A stretch of DNA of 64,000 nucleotides, from NCBI RefSeq assembly GCF_003732705.1, contig NZ_MOBR01000043.1, positions 186,001-250,000 on the forward strand. Direction: 5' to 3'. The first letter of the stretch is position 1, and each line of letters opens with the position of its first letter. Origin of the DNA: Pseudomonas frederiksbergensis. GTDB taxonomy: Bacteria; Pseudomonadota; Gammaproteobacteria; Pseudomonadales; Pseudomonadaceae. A program made the position numbers and the translations under genes. A model generated the notes under the pieces. The model searched no databases and was not told where the DNA came from. It saw only the letters and a list, made by a program, of their open reading frames with translations. Of this stretch, positions 8,737 to 16,692 are shown in pieces.

Positions 8737-8961
8737 ATGAACAGTCTTGGGAAACGCCGTTTTACGCCACTGTCGCTCGCATTCTGCGCCGTGATTTTAA
8801 GTGGTTGTGCCAGCCCGCCGCCTCCGCCCCCCATTACGCCGCCGCCACCACCGCCTGAACGTACCTGTGAAACCCTGGATAAAACCGATGTGAGGGGCGA
8901 TGCGCGCATGGACGAGCAGGTGACTCGGGTTACCACAACCACACGCTGCGTGACTCAATAA
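8737..8961 (+). CDS. Small proline-rich lipoprotein
   Basis: A 74-residue protein with a classical lipoprotein signal: MNSLGKRRFTPLSLAFCAV followed by the lipobox LSGC, cysteine at about residue 26. After the cysteine comes a proline run broken once by ITP, then a short tail (CETLDKTDVRGDARM). It is predicted to be an envelope lipoprotein with an extended proline linker; the function is unknown. The start at 8737 puts the hydrophobic core at the right distance from the N-terminus. An in-frame start at 8686 would displace the signal. Confidence 0.7.
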   Translation: MNSLGKRRFTPLSLAFCAVILSGCASPPPPPPITPPPPPPERTCETLDKTDVRGDARMDEQVTRVTTTTRCVTQ

Positions 8962-8981
8962 TCAAGTGGACACCCAATAAC

Positions 8982-9139
8982 CTGTGGCGAGGGAGCTTGC
9001 TCCCGCTCGGCTGCGAAGCAGTCGTCAATCCAGGCGACTCGGTTGATCTGAATGATTGCCGGGGCCGCTTCGCGACCCAGCGGGAGCAAGCTCCCTCGCC
9101 ACGGGTTTCGTGCCAGCCTTAAGCGCCCTCGCCACAGGT
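8982..9139. repeat. REP-like element of the GTGGCGAGGGAGCTTGCTCCC family
   Basis: GTGGCGAGGGAGCTTGCTCC and its inverted partner GGAGCAAGCTCCCTCGCCAC lie about 65 bp apart, followed by a partial third CCCTCGCCAC at 9127-9136. This REP subtype differs from the GTGGGAGC elements elsewhere in the window. It sits between the lipoprotein and the convergent Gfo/Idh/MocA gene. Confidence 0.75.
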
Positions 9140-9168
9140 TCATTACCAGCCTTAACTGACAGGTATTC

Positions 9169-10284
9169 TCATACCTCCTCGATTCTGACCCAGCGCGATT
9201 CGTTGGCGGCCATCCGTATCGCCGTCGCCAGCCGTTCGACTTCCCACGCTTGCTCGAAATCCGTCCCGCCCTGGCTGAGCCCGGCCAAGGCCATTACCAG
9301 ATCATGCACCTCCAGCGTCTTGAGTTCGTTGTAACCCAGCTGATGCCCCGGCGCCGGGCTGAACGCCGCATAACCCGGCAAGTTCGGCCCCGCCAGCAAG
9401 CGCTGGAAGCCTTCCTGTCCGGCACGAAACAGGCGCAATTCATTCAAGCGTTCCTGATCGAAGGTCAGGGTGCCTTTGGTGCCGCTGATCTCGAAACTCA
9501 GGTGATTCTTGTAACCGTGCTTGAGCCAACTGCTGCTGAACGTGCCTCGGGCGCCGTTGGCGAACCGCAGCAGGGCATGGACCTGATCGTCCACCGCGAT
9601 GGTGCGCTGTTCCTGGCTGCCGGCCGTGGCCGGGCGCTGCGGGTGCACGGTCTGAGTGTCGGCGCACACCGCTTCGACATCCCCCACCAGATAACGGGCC
9701 ATCGCCAATAAGTGACTGCCCAGGTCCGCCAGCGCACCACCGGCATGCTCGGCGTCGCAACGCCAGGACCAGGGCGAGGCGGGGTCGGCCATGAAATCTT
9801 CGCTGAACTCACCCTGGAAACTGATCAGGTCGCCCAGTTCGCCGTTCTGAATCAGTTCCCGCGCCAGGCCAATCATCGGATTGTGCTGATAGTTGTAACC
9901 GACCCGCGTCACCACGCCCGCGGCTTTGGCCGCCAGGCGCATGGCGCTGGCCTGCTCGAGGCTCACCGCCAACGGCTTTTCGCAATACACCGGTTTACCG
10001 GCGGCGAGAGCGGCCATGGCCATGGGGTAGTGCAGGTGGTTGGGGGTGGTGATGGCGATCAGGTTGACCTTCGGGTCATCGATCAGTTGTTGCCAGTCAC
10101 TGTGGGCGCTGTCGAACCCCCAGGCCTCGGCACACTGCCGGGCGCGCTGCGGATCAGCATCGGCCAGGGCGGCGAGTTTGAGCTTAAAGGGCAGCTCGAA
10201 GACCGCGCTGACATTGCGAAACGCCAAGGCGTGGGCACGGCCCATGAAACCTGTGCCGATGAGTCCGATACCGAGTTCGCGCAT
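9169..10284 (-). CDS. Gfo/Idh/MocA-family oxidoreductase
   Basis: A 371-residue NAD(P)-dependent oxidoreductase. The Rossmann motif GLIGTGFMGRAHA is at residues 7-19. The family motif EKPLAVS is at about 97-103, with its lysine expected at the active site. The C-terminal GFO/IDH/MOCA half includes GGALADLGSH. Members act on sugars, inositols or their derivatives; the substrate cannot be told from sequence alone. The start is the ATG at 10284 with AAAGGACCCCGGCT upstream. It appears monocistronic, followed by REP-like DNA. Confidence 0.85.
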   Translation of the reverse strand: MRELGIGLIGTGFMGRAHALAFRNVSAVFELPFKLKLAALADADPQRARQCAEAWGFDSAHSDWQQLIDDPKVNLIAITTPNHLHYPMAMAALAAGKPVYCEKPLAVSLEQASAMRLAAKAAGVVTRVGYNYQHNPMIGLARELIQNGELGDLISFQGEFSEDFMADPASPWSWRCDAEHAGGALADLGSHLLAMARYLVGDVEAVCADTQTVHPQRPATAGSQEQRTIAVDDQVHALLRFANGARGTFSSSWLKHGYKNHLSFEISGTKGTLTFDQERLNELRLFRAGQEGFQRLLAGPNLPGYAAFSPAPGHQLGYNELKTLEVHDLVMALAGLSQGGTDFEQAWEVERLATAIRMAANESRWVRIEEV

Positions 10285-10378
10285 AGCCGGGGTCCTTTTG
10301 GATTGTTGTTTTCAGGAGGGCTATTTATGGAATAAATATTCGATATTTGCAAATGCTGGAATTAAATTTCTTTAGTCC

Positions 10379-10489
10379 GATCGTTCCCACGCTCCGCGTG
10401 GGAATGCAGCCCGGGACGCTCCGCGTCCCATCCAGAGCCGAACGCGGAGCGTCCGAAGAGGCATTCCCACGCAGAGCGTGGGAACGATC
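10379..10489. repeat. GATCGTTCCCACGC-type intergenic repeat, copy 2
   Basis: Begins GATCGTTCCCACGCTCCGCG and ends GCAGAGCGTGGGAACGATCA, with inner arms GGGACGCTCCGCGTCCC and GAACGCGGAGCGTCC. It is a near-complete palindrome of the same family as 112-214 and 57100-57212. Confidence 0.8.
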
Positions 10490-10506
10490 AGTGATGACGG
10501 TGGAAA

Positions 10507-10534
10507 TGGAAAAAGGCAGCTCTAGGGCTGCCTT
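10507..10534 (-). terminator. Rho-independent terminator of the SDR operon
   Basis: On the minus strand the arms AAGGCAGC and GCTGCCTT (10534-10527 and 10520-10513) close a 6-base loop and are followed by a T run. It lies 22 bp past the SDR stop codon. Confidence 0.8.
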
Positions 10535-10555
10535 CTGTTTGTCCGGAAAATCAAA

Positions 10556-11323
10556 TCAGGACAGGAAACCCCCATCCACATTCAACGAAACCCCAGTCGT
10601 ATAGCTGGAAGCATCACTCGCCAGATACAGCACCGCACCCGCCATCTCACTTGGATCCGCCACGCGCTTCAACGGAATCTGCTGCAACGCAGTCTTCAGA
10701 ATCGCATCGTTCTTCACCAGCGCCGAAGCAAACTTGGTGTCGGTGAGGCCCGGGAGCAGGGCGTTGCAGCGGATGCCGAACTGCGCGCATTCCTTGGCGA
10801 AGACCTTGGTCATGTTGATCACCGCAGCCTTGGTCACCGAGTAGATGCCCTGGAAGATCCCCGGCGAGATGCCATTGATCGACGCCACGTTGATGATGCT
10901 GCCGCCGCCGTTGTCGCGCATCAGCTTGCCGGCTTCCACGGACATGAAGAAGTAGCCACGGATATTCACGTCGACGGTTTTCTGGAAGGCGCTGAGGTCG
11001 GTGTCCAGCACGTTGCAGAACTGCGGGTTGGTCGCGGCGTTGTTGACCAGGATGTCCAGGCGCCCGAATTGTTCGCGGATGGCGGCGAAGACTTGGGTGA
11101 TCTGTTCCATTTCGCCGATGTGGCAGGCGATGGCAGTGGCTTTGCCGCCGGCGGCGATGATCGCGTCGGCCACGTGTTGGCAGCCGTCGAGTTTGCGGCT
11201 CGAAACGATCACATGGGCGCCTTGTTGGGCCAGCAGTTTGGCGATGGCTTCACCGATGCCACGGCTGGCGCCGGACACGAAAGCGATCTTGCCGTCGAGG
11301 TCGAACAACTGAGTCTTGGACAT
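10556..11323 (-). CDS. Short-chain dehydrogenase/reductase (SDR)
   Basis: A 255-residue classical SDR. The cofactor motif SGASRGIGEA is at about residues 17-26, NNAATN at about 91-96, the active-site serine in NVASINGIS and the catalytic YSVTK at about 160-164. The C-terminus SYTTGVSLNVDGGFLS is typical. The start is the ATG at 11323 with AAGGAAACATC upstream. It lies 25 bp after the phosphotransferase-like gene on the same strand. This pairing is common in Pseudomonas loci handling acyl-CoA or branched lipid substrates, so a 3-hydroxyacyl or alcohol substrate is plausible but unproven. Confidence 0.9.
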   Translation of the reverse strand: MSKTQLFDLDGKIAFVSGASRGIGEAIAKLLAQQGAHVIVSSRKLDGCQHVADAIIAAGGKATAIACHIGEMEQITQVFAAIREQFGRLDILVNNAATNPQFCNVLDTDLSAFQKTVDVNIRGYFFMSVEAGKLMRDNGGGSIINVASINGISPGIFQGIYSVTKAAVINMTKVFAKECAQFGIRCNALLPGLTDTKFASALVKNDAILKTALQQIPLKRVADPSEMAGAVLYLASDASSYTTGVSLNVDGGFLS

Positions 11324-11348
11324 GATGTTTCCTTGTTATGGAGCCGAA

Positions 11349-12416
11349 TCAGAGGCTGGATTTCTGGATGACCTGCAAGCTCATCTGCTCCAGCAGCTTG
11401 TTCATGTGAATGAACTGCGCGAAGCGTTTGTCCTGGGTCTGACCATGGAAGAAGCGGTAGTAGATCTGCTGCACGATGCCGGCCAGGCGAAACAGGCCGT
11501 AGGTGTAGTAGAAGTCGAAATTGTCGATCTGGATGCCGGAGCGCTCGGCGTAGTAATCGACGAATTCGCGGCGGGTCAGCATGCCCGGTGCGTGGCTCGG
11601 CTGGCGGCGCATCAACTGCACCGGCGCCGGGTCACTGGCTTCGATCCAGTAGGCGAGGGTGTTGCCCAGGTCCATCAGCGGATCGCCGAGGGTGGTCAGT
11701 TCCCAGTCGAGCACGCCGATGATCTGCATCGGGTTGTTCGGGTCGAGGATCACGTTGTCGAAACGGTAGTCGTTGTGGACGATGCTCGACGTCGGGTGGT
11801 CGGCCGGCATCTTGTCGTTGAGCCAGGCCTTGACCACGTCCCACTGCGGCGCGTCTGGGGTCAGGGCTTTCTCGTAGCGTTCGCTCCAGCCTTTGATCTG
11901 CCGCGCCACGTAGCCTTCGGGTTTACCCAGATCGGCCAGGCCACAGGCCTTGTAGTCGACCCGGTGCAGCTCGACGAACTTGTCGATGAAGCTTTTACAC
12001 AAGGCTTCGGTCTTGGCCGCGTCCAGGCCCAGTTCCGGCGGCAGTTCGGAGCGCAGGATGATGCCGTTGACCCGTTCCATCACATAGAACTCGGCGCCGA
12101 TCACCGATTCGTCGGTGCAGTGCACGTAGGCTTTGGGGCAGTACGGGAAGCCGTCCTTGAGCTGGTTGAGAATGCGGAATTCGCGGCCCATGTCGTGGGC
12201 GGACTTGGCTTTGTGGCCGAACGGCGGGCGTCGCAGCACGAATTCCTGTTCGGGGTATTCCAGCAAGTAGGTCAGGTTCGACGCGCCGCCGGGAAACTGG
12301 CTGATCGCAGGCTCTCCGCTCAAGCCCGGAATATGGGCCTTGAGGTACGGATCGATCAGGCTGGCATCAAGTTCTTCGCCGGAGCGGATACGGGTGGACT
12401 GATCAGTAAGCGCCAT
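11349..12416 (-). CDS. APH-fold phosphotransferase family protein (ACAD10/11-like)
   Basis: A 355-residue kinase-fold protein of the phosphotransferase (APH) family. The nucleotide-binding strand region is GGASNLTYLL and FVLRRPPFG. The catalytic loop is IVHNDYRFDNVI, and the metal-binding motif is VLDWELTTLGDP. Relatives include the kinase domain of ACAD10/11, which phosphorylates 4-hydroxyacyl-CoAs during their breakdown. Aminoglycoside resistance is not implied. The start is the ATG at 12416 after AAGGGATAAGC. It is the first gene of a pair with the SDR, which supports a shared hydroxyacyl pathway. Confidence 0.85.
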   Translation of the reverse strand: MALTDQSTRIRSGEELDASLIDPYLKAHIPGLSGEPAISQFPGGASNLTYLLEYPEQEFVLRRPPFGHKAKSAHDMGREFRILNQLKDGFPYCPKAYVHCTDESVIGAEFYVMERVNGIILRSELPPELGLDAAKTEALCKSFIDKFVELHRVDYKACGLADLGKPEGYVARQIKGWSERYEKALTPDAPQWDVVKAWLNDKMPADHPTSSIVHNDYRFDNVILDPNNPMQIIGVLDWELTTLGDPLMDLGNTLAYWIEASDPAPVQLMRRQPSHAPGMLTRREFVDYYAERSGIQIDNFDFYYTYGLFRLAGIVQQIYYRFFHGQTQDKRFAQFIHMNKLLEQMSLQVIQKSSL

Positions 12417-12606
12417 GCTTATCCCTTCTGCTTATTTTGGAGGCCAGACATCATTGGCTAATCTAATGGTGAGACGGGCGTGCCACAAGCGCGGCTCGGT
12501 CTTATAGGTTAGCGTGTTGCTGGATAATCAGCGTTCCTGATGTGCGAGAACGGCTGCCGCGGGCTATGGTTCAGGGGATGCAGCGCTTCCAGGAAGGAGG
12601 TTTGAA

Positions 12607-12999
12607 ATGGGCTGTCCGCAAGTGTGTGCCACCGCAACCCTGCAATGCAGCTTCGGCGCGGCGCCCGCCGTGCTCAATGTGTTGCCCGTGAACCGAACCC
12701 TGACCGGCGGGATGCCGGCGGCCAACATCATGGATCACATCCCGTTGGTCAACGTCATGCCCTTTGGCGTGTGCATGAGCATGGCCAACCCGATGGTCGC
12801 GGCCGCCACCGCTGCGGCGCTCGGCGTATTGACCCCGATGCCGTGCATCCCGGCCACCGCCTCACCGTGGCTCCCCGGTGCGCCAACGGTATTGCTGGGC
12901 AACATGCCGGCGCTGGATGCCAACAGCATCCTGATGTGCAACTGGGCGGGGGTGATCAAAATCGCCATGCCGGGGCAGATGCAGATGTTGATTCCCTGA
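12607..12999 (+). CDS. DUF4280 PAAR-like protein of the T6SS
   Basis: A 130-residue protein of small hydrophobic residues, with cysteines near the N-terminus (MGCPQVCATATLQCSFG) and further on. Repeating turns such as GNMPALDANSILMCNW match the DUF4280/PAAR-like family. These proteins cap the VgrG spike. The ribosome-binding site GGAAGGAGG is strong. It lies at the outer end of the T6SS cluster, convergent with the YwqK-like/vgrG operon, and is separated from it by a 103-bp palindrome. Association with the nearby VgrG is inferred from position. Confidence 0.75.
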   Translation: MGCPQVCATATLQCSFGAAPAVLNVLPVNRTLTGGMPAANIMDHIPLVNVMPFGVCMSMANPMVAAATAAALGVLTPMPCIPATASPWLPGAPTVLLGNMPALDANSILMCNWAGVIKIAMPGQMQMLIP

Positions 13000-13019
13000 A
13001 GATTGATGGTGCGCCGACT

Positions 13020-13122
13020 GGCCTCATCGCGGGCAAGCCTTGCTCCTACGGGTTATGTGTTCGCCACAAATTTTGTGAACGACACATAACCCGTAGGAGC
13101 AAGGCTTGCCCGCGATGAGGCC
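13020..13122. repeat. Near-perfect 103-bp palindrome (REP of CCTACGGG type)
   Basis: Arms of about 45 bp, GGCCTCATCGCGGGCAAGCC and its reverse complement, enclose a short CACAAATTTTGTG centre. It lies between the convergent DUF4280 and YwqK-like genes and could act as a bidirectional terminator, though no T run follows. Confidence 0.8.
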
Positions 13123-13142
13123 CTGATATCCAACACAAAACC

Positions 13143-13685
13143 TCAAACCTGCGCCGGATCCGTCCACCGCCGAACCCACCAACGCACCCGGGAAATCGGT
13201 TTGCCCTCGGCATCCAGCGGTCGTCCATCGCTGGCAAAACCCTGTTCCGGTTCGACCAATTGCCCATTGAGATAACGCGCATCCACCGCCGGTTTGCCGT
13301 TGGGGTGAAAGCGCTGGTAACGCCCCTCACGCACACCATCGCGGTAAAACTCGGCCTCGGCCAGTTGCCCGTCGGGGAAGTAATTACTCGCCTCACCATG
13401 CAGCAAGCCCCGGCGATAGCTGGCCTTGCGCTGCAACCAACCTTCAGGCGCATAGAAACTGGCAATGCCTTGCAATTTGTCCCGCACAAAGGGCAAATGC
13501 GCCGAGACCTTGCCGTTGGGGTGGTACAACAAACTCGTGCCTTGCAATTCACCCTGGCTGTAATTCAGATCCGCCTGGGGCCGTCCCGCTTCCTTGATAT
13601 GCAGCGGGCCTTCCAGTCGGTCATCGATCAGGCGACCGTCCATGTGACTGTCACCGCGGTCCAGGTCCACTTTGCTGGATGACAT
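13143..13685 (-). CDS. YwqK/MORN-repeat protein downstream of vgrG
   Basis: A 180-residue protein built of MORN-like repeats, for example GELQGTSLLYHPNGKVSAHL, GLLHGEASNYFPDGQLAEAE and GVREGRYQRFHPNGKPAVDA. This is the pattern annotated as YwqK-family antitoxin. There is no signal peptide. The start is the ATG at 13685 with GAGGAGGTTTACGACG, 14 bp after the vgrG stop, so it is in the vgrG operon. YwqK-like genes next to vgrG are a recurrent T6SS arrangement. Whether it is an immunity protein, an adaptor or something else is not shown by the sequence. Confidence 0.8.
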   Translation of the reverse strand: MSSSKVDLDRGDSHMDGRLIDDRLEGPLHIKEAGRPQADLNYSQGELQGTSLLYHPNGKVSAHLPFVRDKLQGIASFYAPEGWLQRKASYRRGLLHGEASNYFPDGQLAEAEFYRDGVREGRYQRFHPNGKPAVDARYLNGQLVEPEQGFASDGRPLDAEGKPISRVRWWVRRWTDPAQV

Positions 13686-13699
13686 CGTCGTAAACCTCC

Positions 13700-15709
13700 T
13701 CAGTTGACCTTCACCAAACCACCCTTGATGGTCAGCATGCCGCCGCCGTCCACGGTCTGCTCGGCGCCGCCCTTGTTCATCAGGCTGACCCCGGCGTCAT
13801 TGGTCAGGGTGGTGCCGGCCTTGTTGGTCAGTTCAGTTCCGGCGGTATTGCTCAAGGCGGTTCCCGCCTTTTGGCTGACCGACGTGCTGGCCTCGGCGGC
13901 CAGGTCGGCACCGCTCTTGATCGAGAAACTGCCGCCGCTTTGCAGGGTCAGGGTGCCGCTCACCTTGATCGTCAGGTTGCCGTCCACCGTCAGGCTGTAA
14001 TTGCCGGTGACCTTATGCTCGAAGTTGCCGCCGGTGCTGTGGGTCTGGTCGGCGCCGACCTTAACCGTGCGGCTGTCCTTCACATCGAGGGTGTCGCTGC
14101 CGGTCTGGATCGTCACGCTGCGTTTGCCTTTCTCCAACGTCACCGTCTCGTCGCCTTCCTTCACCGTGCGCGTGCGCGCGTTTTGCACGGTCAGGGTTTC
14201 GTCGTGGCCGACCGTGGCGGTGGTGTCGTTGAGTACGTTGATCTTGAAATCCTTCTGCGCCTGCAAAAACACCTCTTCGGCGTCCTTCTTGTCCTCGAAG
14301 CGCAACTCGTTGAACCCACCACCGCCCTTGGACGACTGGGTCTTGATCCCGGACTGGGTCTGATTCGCCGGCAGCGCATAGGGCAGGGCGTTGTCGCCGT
14401 TGTAGACGCAACCGGTGACCAGCGGCCGATCGGGGTCGCCATCGATAAAGGTCACGATCACTTCCTGGCCGATGCGCGGGATGAACTGCATACCGAAACC
14501 TTTGCCGCTCCAGGGCAACACCACCCGCACCCAACAGGAACTGGTTTCATCGTTCTTGCCGTCGCGGTCCCACGGAAACTGCAACTTGATCCGGCCGTAT
14601 TCGTCGGTCCAGATCTCTTCGCCGGACTTGCCGACGACGATCGCGGTTTGCGTATGCATCCGTGGTTTGGGCGTGGTTCGCGCCGGGCGAAACGGCGTGG
14701 CTTTGGGGATGGCTTCGAAGCGATTGCGATAATCCTCGTGACTGGCTTCGTGAGTCACCGCCGTCACCACCCAATCGATGTTCAACGTCGCGTCGTCATG
14801 CCCGGCAAGGGTGAACCAGTGCCCCGGCACCAGCCAACGGCAGTCGCTTTCACCGACAAAACGCTTCTCCTGACTGCGCAACCCGTCGACCCGCTGCTTG
14901 GTCAATGCATCACCCCGTGCCTTGGCGTTGTAGCCGCCGGGATGTTCATACATCGAACGCGGCCCGGCCACCGCTTCGGCCTGGCCGTAGAGTGACGTGG
15001 TCGGCGTGGTGAACTCGTAATCCGTCGCGCGATACACCCCGGCGACCGCTTGCATGCACACCTGGCCGGAACGGATGCCATGCAGTTCGCGCTCACCCAA
15101 CTGCTGGCCGAGATAGTTGACGGTCGGCCCATTGGGAATCTGCGCAAATGCATCGTTACTGTCACCCAGCACCAACGTGTGTTTGCCGGCCTCGTGGGTA
15201 AAAAACCAGAAAATTCCTTCCTCTTCCAGCAACCGCGAGACGAAGGCGAAATCGGTTTCGCCGTACTGCACGCAATACTCACGCGGGGTGTAACTGCCGC
15301 TGAGCTTAAGCGTGAAATCGGTGAAACCGTGGGCCTTGAAAATCGTGGTGACAATGTCCGACGTGGCGAGGTTCTGGAACACCCGATTGTTACTGGCCAG
15401 GGTCAGCCACCAGAGCCACGGCCTCAGAACAAGCTGATAGCGCTCGGCGGTGGCGTCAGCGGGGAGTTGGCGGATTTCAGCGACCAGTGCGTCGAAAGGA
15501 CGGAGCAGGGCGTCGTTGTGCAGCGTGGTGGTGACGTGGGTGGCGACAGCGGTGGTCAGGGTGAGGGAAGTGCCGTCGTTGAGGCCGTTGAGGGTTTGTG
15601 AACCGAGTGAGTTGAGCGATTCCTCGCCGGACAATGATTCAGGGTAAAGCGCCGACAGCGAAGTGGCGGTGAGGGAAAGGCTGGTGTTGCTGTCGGTGGT
15701 GCGTGGCAT
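13700..15709 (-). CDS. vgrG: T6SS spike protein VgrG (TssI)
   Basis: A 669-residue VgrG. The gp27-like part includes the typical YQLVLRPWLWWLTLASNNRV and YGETDFAFVSRLLEEEGIFW. The gp5-like OB region has WTDEYGRIKLQFPWDRDGK and WVRVVLPWSGKGFGMQFIPR. After NELRFEDKKDAEEVFLQAQK comes the beta-helix needle, ending in GGLVKVN. No extra C-terminal enzymatic domain is present, so it is a structural spike that carries separate cargo. It is encoded after two effector-like genes and before the YwqK-like gene. Confidence 0.95.
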   Translation of the reverse strand: MPRTTDSNTSLSLTATSLSALYPESLSGEESLNSLGSQTLNGLNDGTSLTLTTAVATHVTTTLHNDALLRPFDALVAEIRQLPADATAERYQLVLRPWLWWLTLASNNRVFQNLATSDIVTTIFKAHGFTDFTLKLSGSYTPREYCVQYGETDFAFVSRLLEEEGIFWFFTHEAGKHTLVLGDSNDAFAQIPNGPTVNYLGQQLGERELHGIRSGQVCMQAVAGVYRATDYEFTTPTTSLYGQAEAVAGPRSMYEHPGGYNAKARGDALTKQRVDGLRSQEKRFVGESDCRWLVPGHWFTLAGHDDATLNIDWVVTAVTHEASHEDYRNRFEAIPKATPFRPARTTPKPRMHTQTAIVVGKSGEEIWTDEYGRIKLQFPWDRDGKNDETSSCWVRVVLPWSGKGFGMQFIPRIGQEVIVTFIDGDPDRPLVTGCVYNGDNALPYALPANQTQSGIKTQSSKGGGGFNELRFEDKKDAEEVFLQAQKDFKINVLNDTTATVGHDETLTVQNARTRTVKEGDETVTLEKGKRSVTIQTGSDTLDVKDSRTVKVGADQTHSTGGNFEHKVTGNYSLTVDGNLTIKVSGTLTLQSGGSFSIKSGADLAAEASTSVSQKAGTALSNTAGTELTNKAGTTLTNDAGVSLMNKGGAEQTVDGGGMLTIKGGLVKVN

Positions 15710-15721
15710 CGGATGACCTCA

Positions 15722-15777
15722 AAAAGGGGACAGATTTATTTGTTTATGTGCGCGGCAAAATAAATCTGTCCCCCTTT
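15722..15777. repeat. GGGGACAGATTTATTT inverted repeat
   Basis: AGGGGACAGATTTATTTG and AAAATAAATCTGTCCCCC face each other across about 15 bp, between the deaminase-like gene and vgrG. The same inverted sequence is common in Proteobacteria near REP-associated transposase genes. No transposase is present here. Confidence 0.7.
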
Positions 15778-15793
15778 AAACAAGGAGGGTGGC

Positions 15794-16375
15794 TTACCAC
15801 TTGAACGTGCCGCCTTTGGCGTGTATTGCAGCCTGGTTGTCACTGACCCAGGAATCCATTTCGCGGTCTTGCCCATAATCGTAGCTATACATCAATACCG
15901 AGTTTCCGACATAGGGCGCGAGTTGCGGTCCACACAGTTGACAGGGGCTTAGTTCTATATAGACACGAGTAACGAAGTTACCGTAATCACCGTCAGGAAG
16001 CGCGACGCTATTGATCGCCTGGACCAAGGCGCTGATTTCTGCATGTCCGCGTAAGGTCGTGACGACTTTCTTGGTCGTGGTGGTGTAGTTTCCGAGGAGG
16101 TCCAGCTTCAATGCACTGTCGCCGAATTTGTACATCAGTACGCCCCGTGAGGCATCGAAATGTTCAATCAGTGCAAAACAGGTTCCGTGCGACGCTCCCG
16201 AACCGGACAAGGCGCGACGGGTTGAAGAGGACTCATGGCAAATACTGGCCAAGTCTGGAACGGTGCCGCCGTTAGTAGCTTGGTTGGCCGCCAGCCAAGT
16301 GGCGTATAGAGGGTTTGCTCCTGTCATCGCCACGTTACCGCCTGAGTAACGACCGACCTTATGTACTTCCGTCAT
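15794..16375 (-). CDS. Putative T6SS effector with cytidine-deaminase-like fold
   Basis: A 193-residue protein. The zinc-binding signature of the deaminase superfamily is visible: H111-A-E113 in LRGHAEISALVQAI and P144-C145-x2-C148 in IELSPCQLCGPQL, 31 residues apart. The glutamate would be the proton shuttle. There is no N-terminal trafficking domain and no signal peptide, so delivery would be as cargo on Hcp, VgrG or PAAR. The start is the ATG at 16375 with AACAGGAGATAGAT. It lies between clpV and vgrG, where cargo effectors are usual. The target (nucleic acid or free nucleotide) is unknown, and no immunity gene is obvious. Confidence 0.65.
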   Translation of the reverse strand: MTEVHKVGRYSGGNVAMTGANPLYATWLAANQATNGGTVPDLASICHESSSTRRALSGSGASHGTCFALIEHFDASRGVLMYKFGDSALKLDLLGNYTTTTKKVVTTLRGHAEISALVQAINSVALPDGDYGNFVTRVYIELSPCQLCGPQLAPYVGNSVLMYSYDYGQDREMDSWVSDNQAAIHAKGGTFKW

Positions 16376-16492
16376 ATCTATCTCCTGTTAAAAATGCTCG
16401 CCGGGTTACGCCCTCTGTGTCTATCGCCTGTGTTTGAATATTCTCCTGTCAAGAAGGGAGTGGTGATGCTTTCAATTGCTTTTAAATGCGTA

Positions 16493-16633
16493 CTAGCCAC
16501 TGTGCCCGAAATGGATGTCGCCATAATTAGTGTCTTCATACAATAGGATGCCGGCGGCAGCGGTGTGTTGATGCCCCCTTTTTCTGGCGGCCAATTCAAC
16601 TAAAACCTGCTGTTTTATTTCGTCAGATATCAT
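16493..16633 (-). CDS. Small unknown ORF between the two effector-like genes, possibly frameshifted
   Basis: A 46-residue ORF (MISDEIKQQVLVELAARKRG...) with GAGG 9 bp before its ATG. Its stop falls inside what could be a longer gene: another reading frame continues from the same region (VASTHLKAIESITTPF) and ends at 16378 within the ribosome-binding site of the deaminase-like gene, as expected for a neighbour in an operon. It could be a frameshifted gene of about 88 codons. The rest of the 317-bp gap 16376-16692 shows no other convincing gene and is AT-richer than its surroundings. Confidence 0.35.
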   Translation of the reverse strand: MISDEIKQQVLVELAARKRGHQHTAAAGILLYEDTNYGDIHFGHSG

Positions 16634-16692
16634 TTTCAATGACCTCACGTACTTAATTGTTTTTTTCACCATTACGTTAAAGGGTGTTACGG

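Noticed and set aside
11349..12416. Aminoglycoside resistance gene
   Set aside because: The APH fold is present, but the protein is of the ACAD10/11-like phosphotransferase group and is in an operon with an SDR; resistance is not supported.
13020..13122. A simple intrinsic terminator between convergent genes
   Set aside because: The palindrome is far longer than a terminator and has no T run on either strand; it belongs to the REP-type repeats.
15722..15777. Insertion sequence
   Set aside because: Only a 56-bp inverted repeat is present; no transposase frame lies between or beside the arms.
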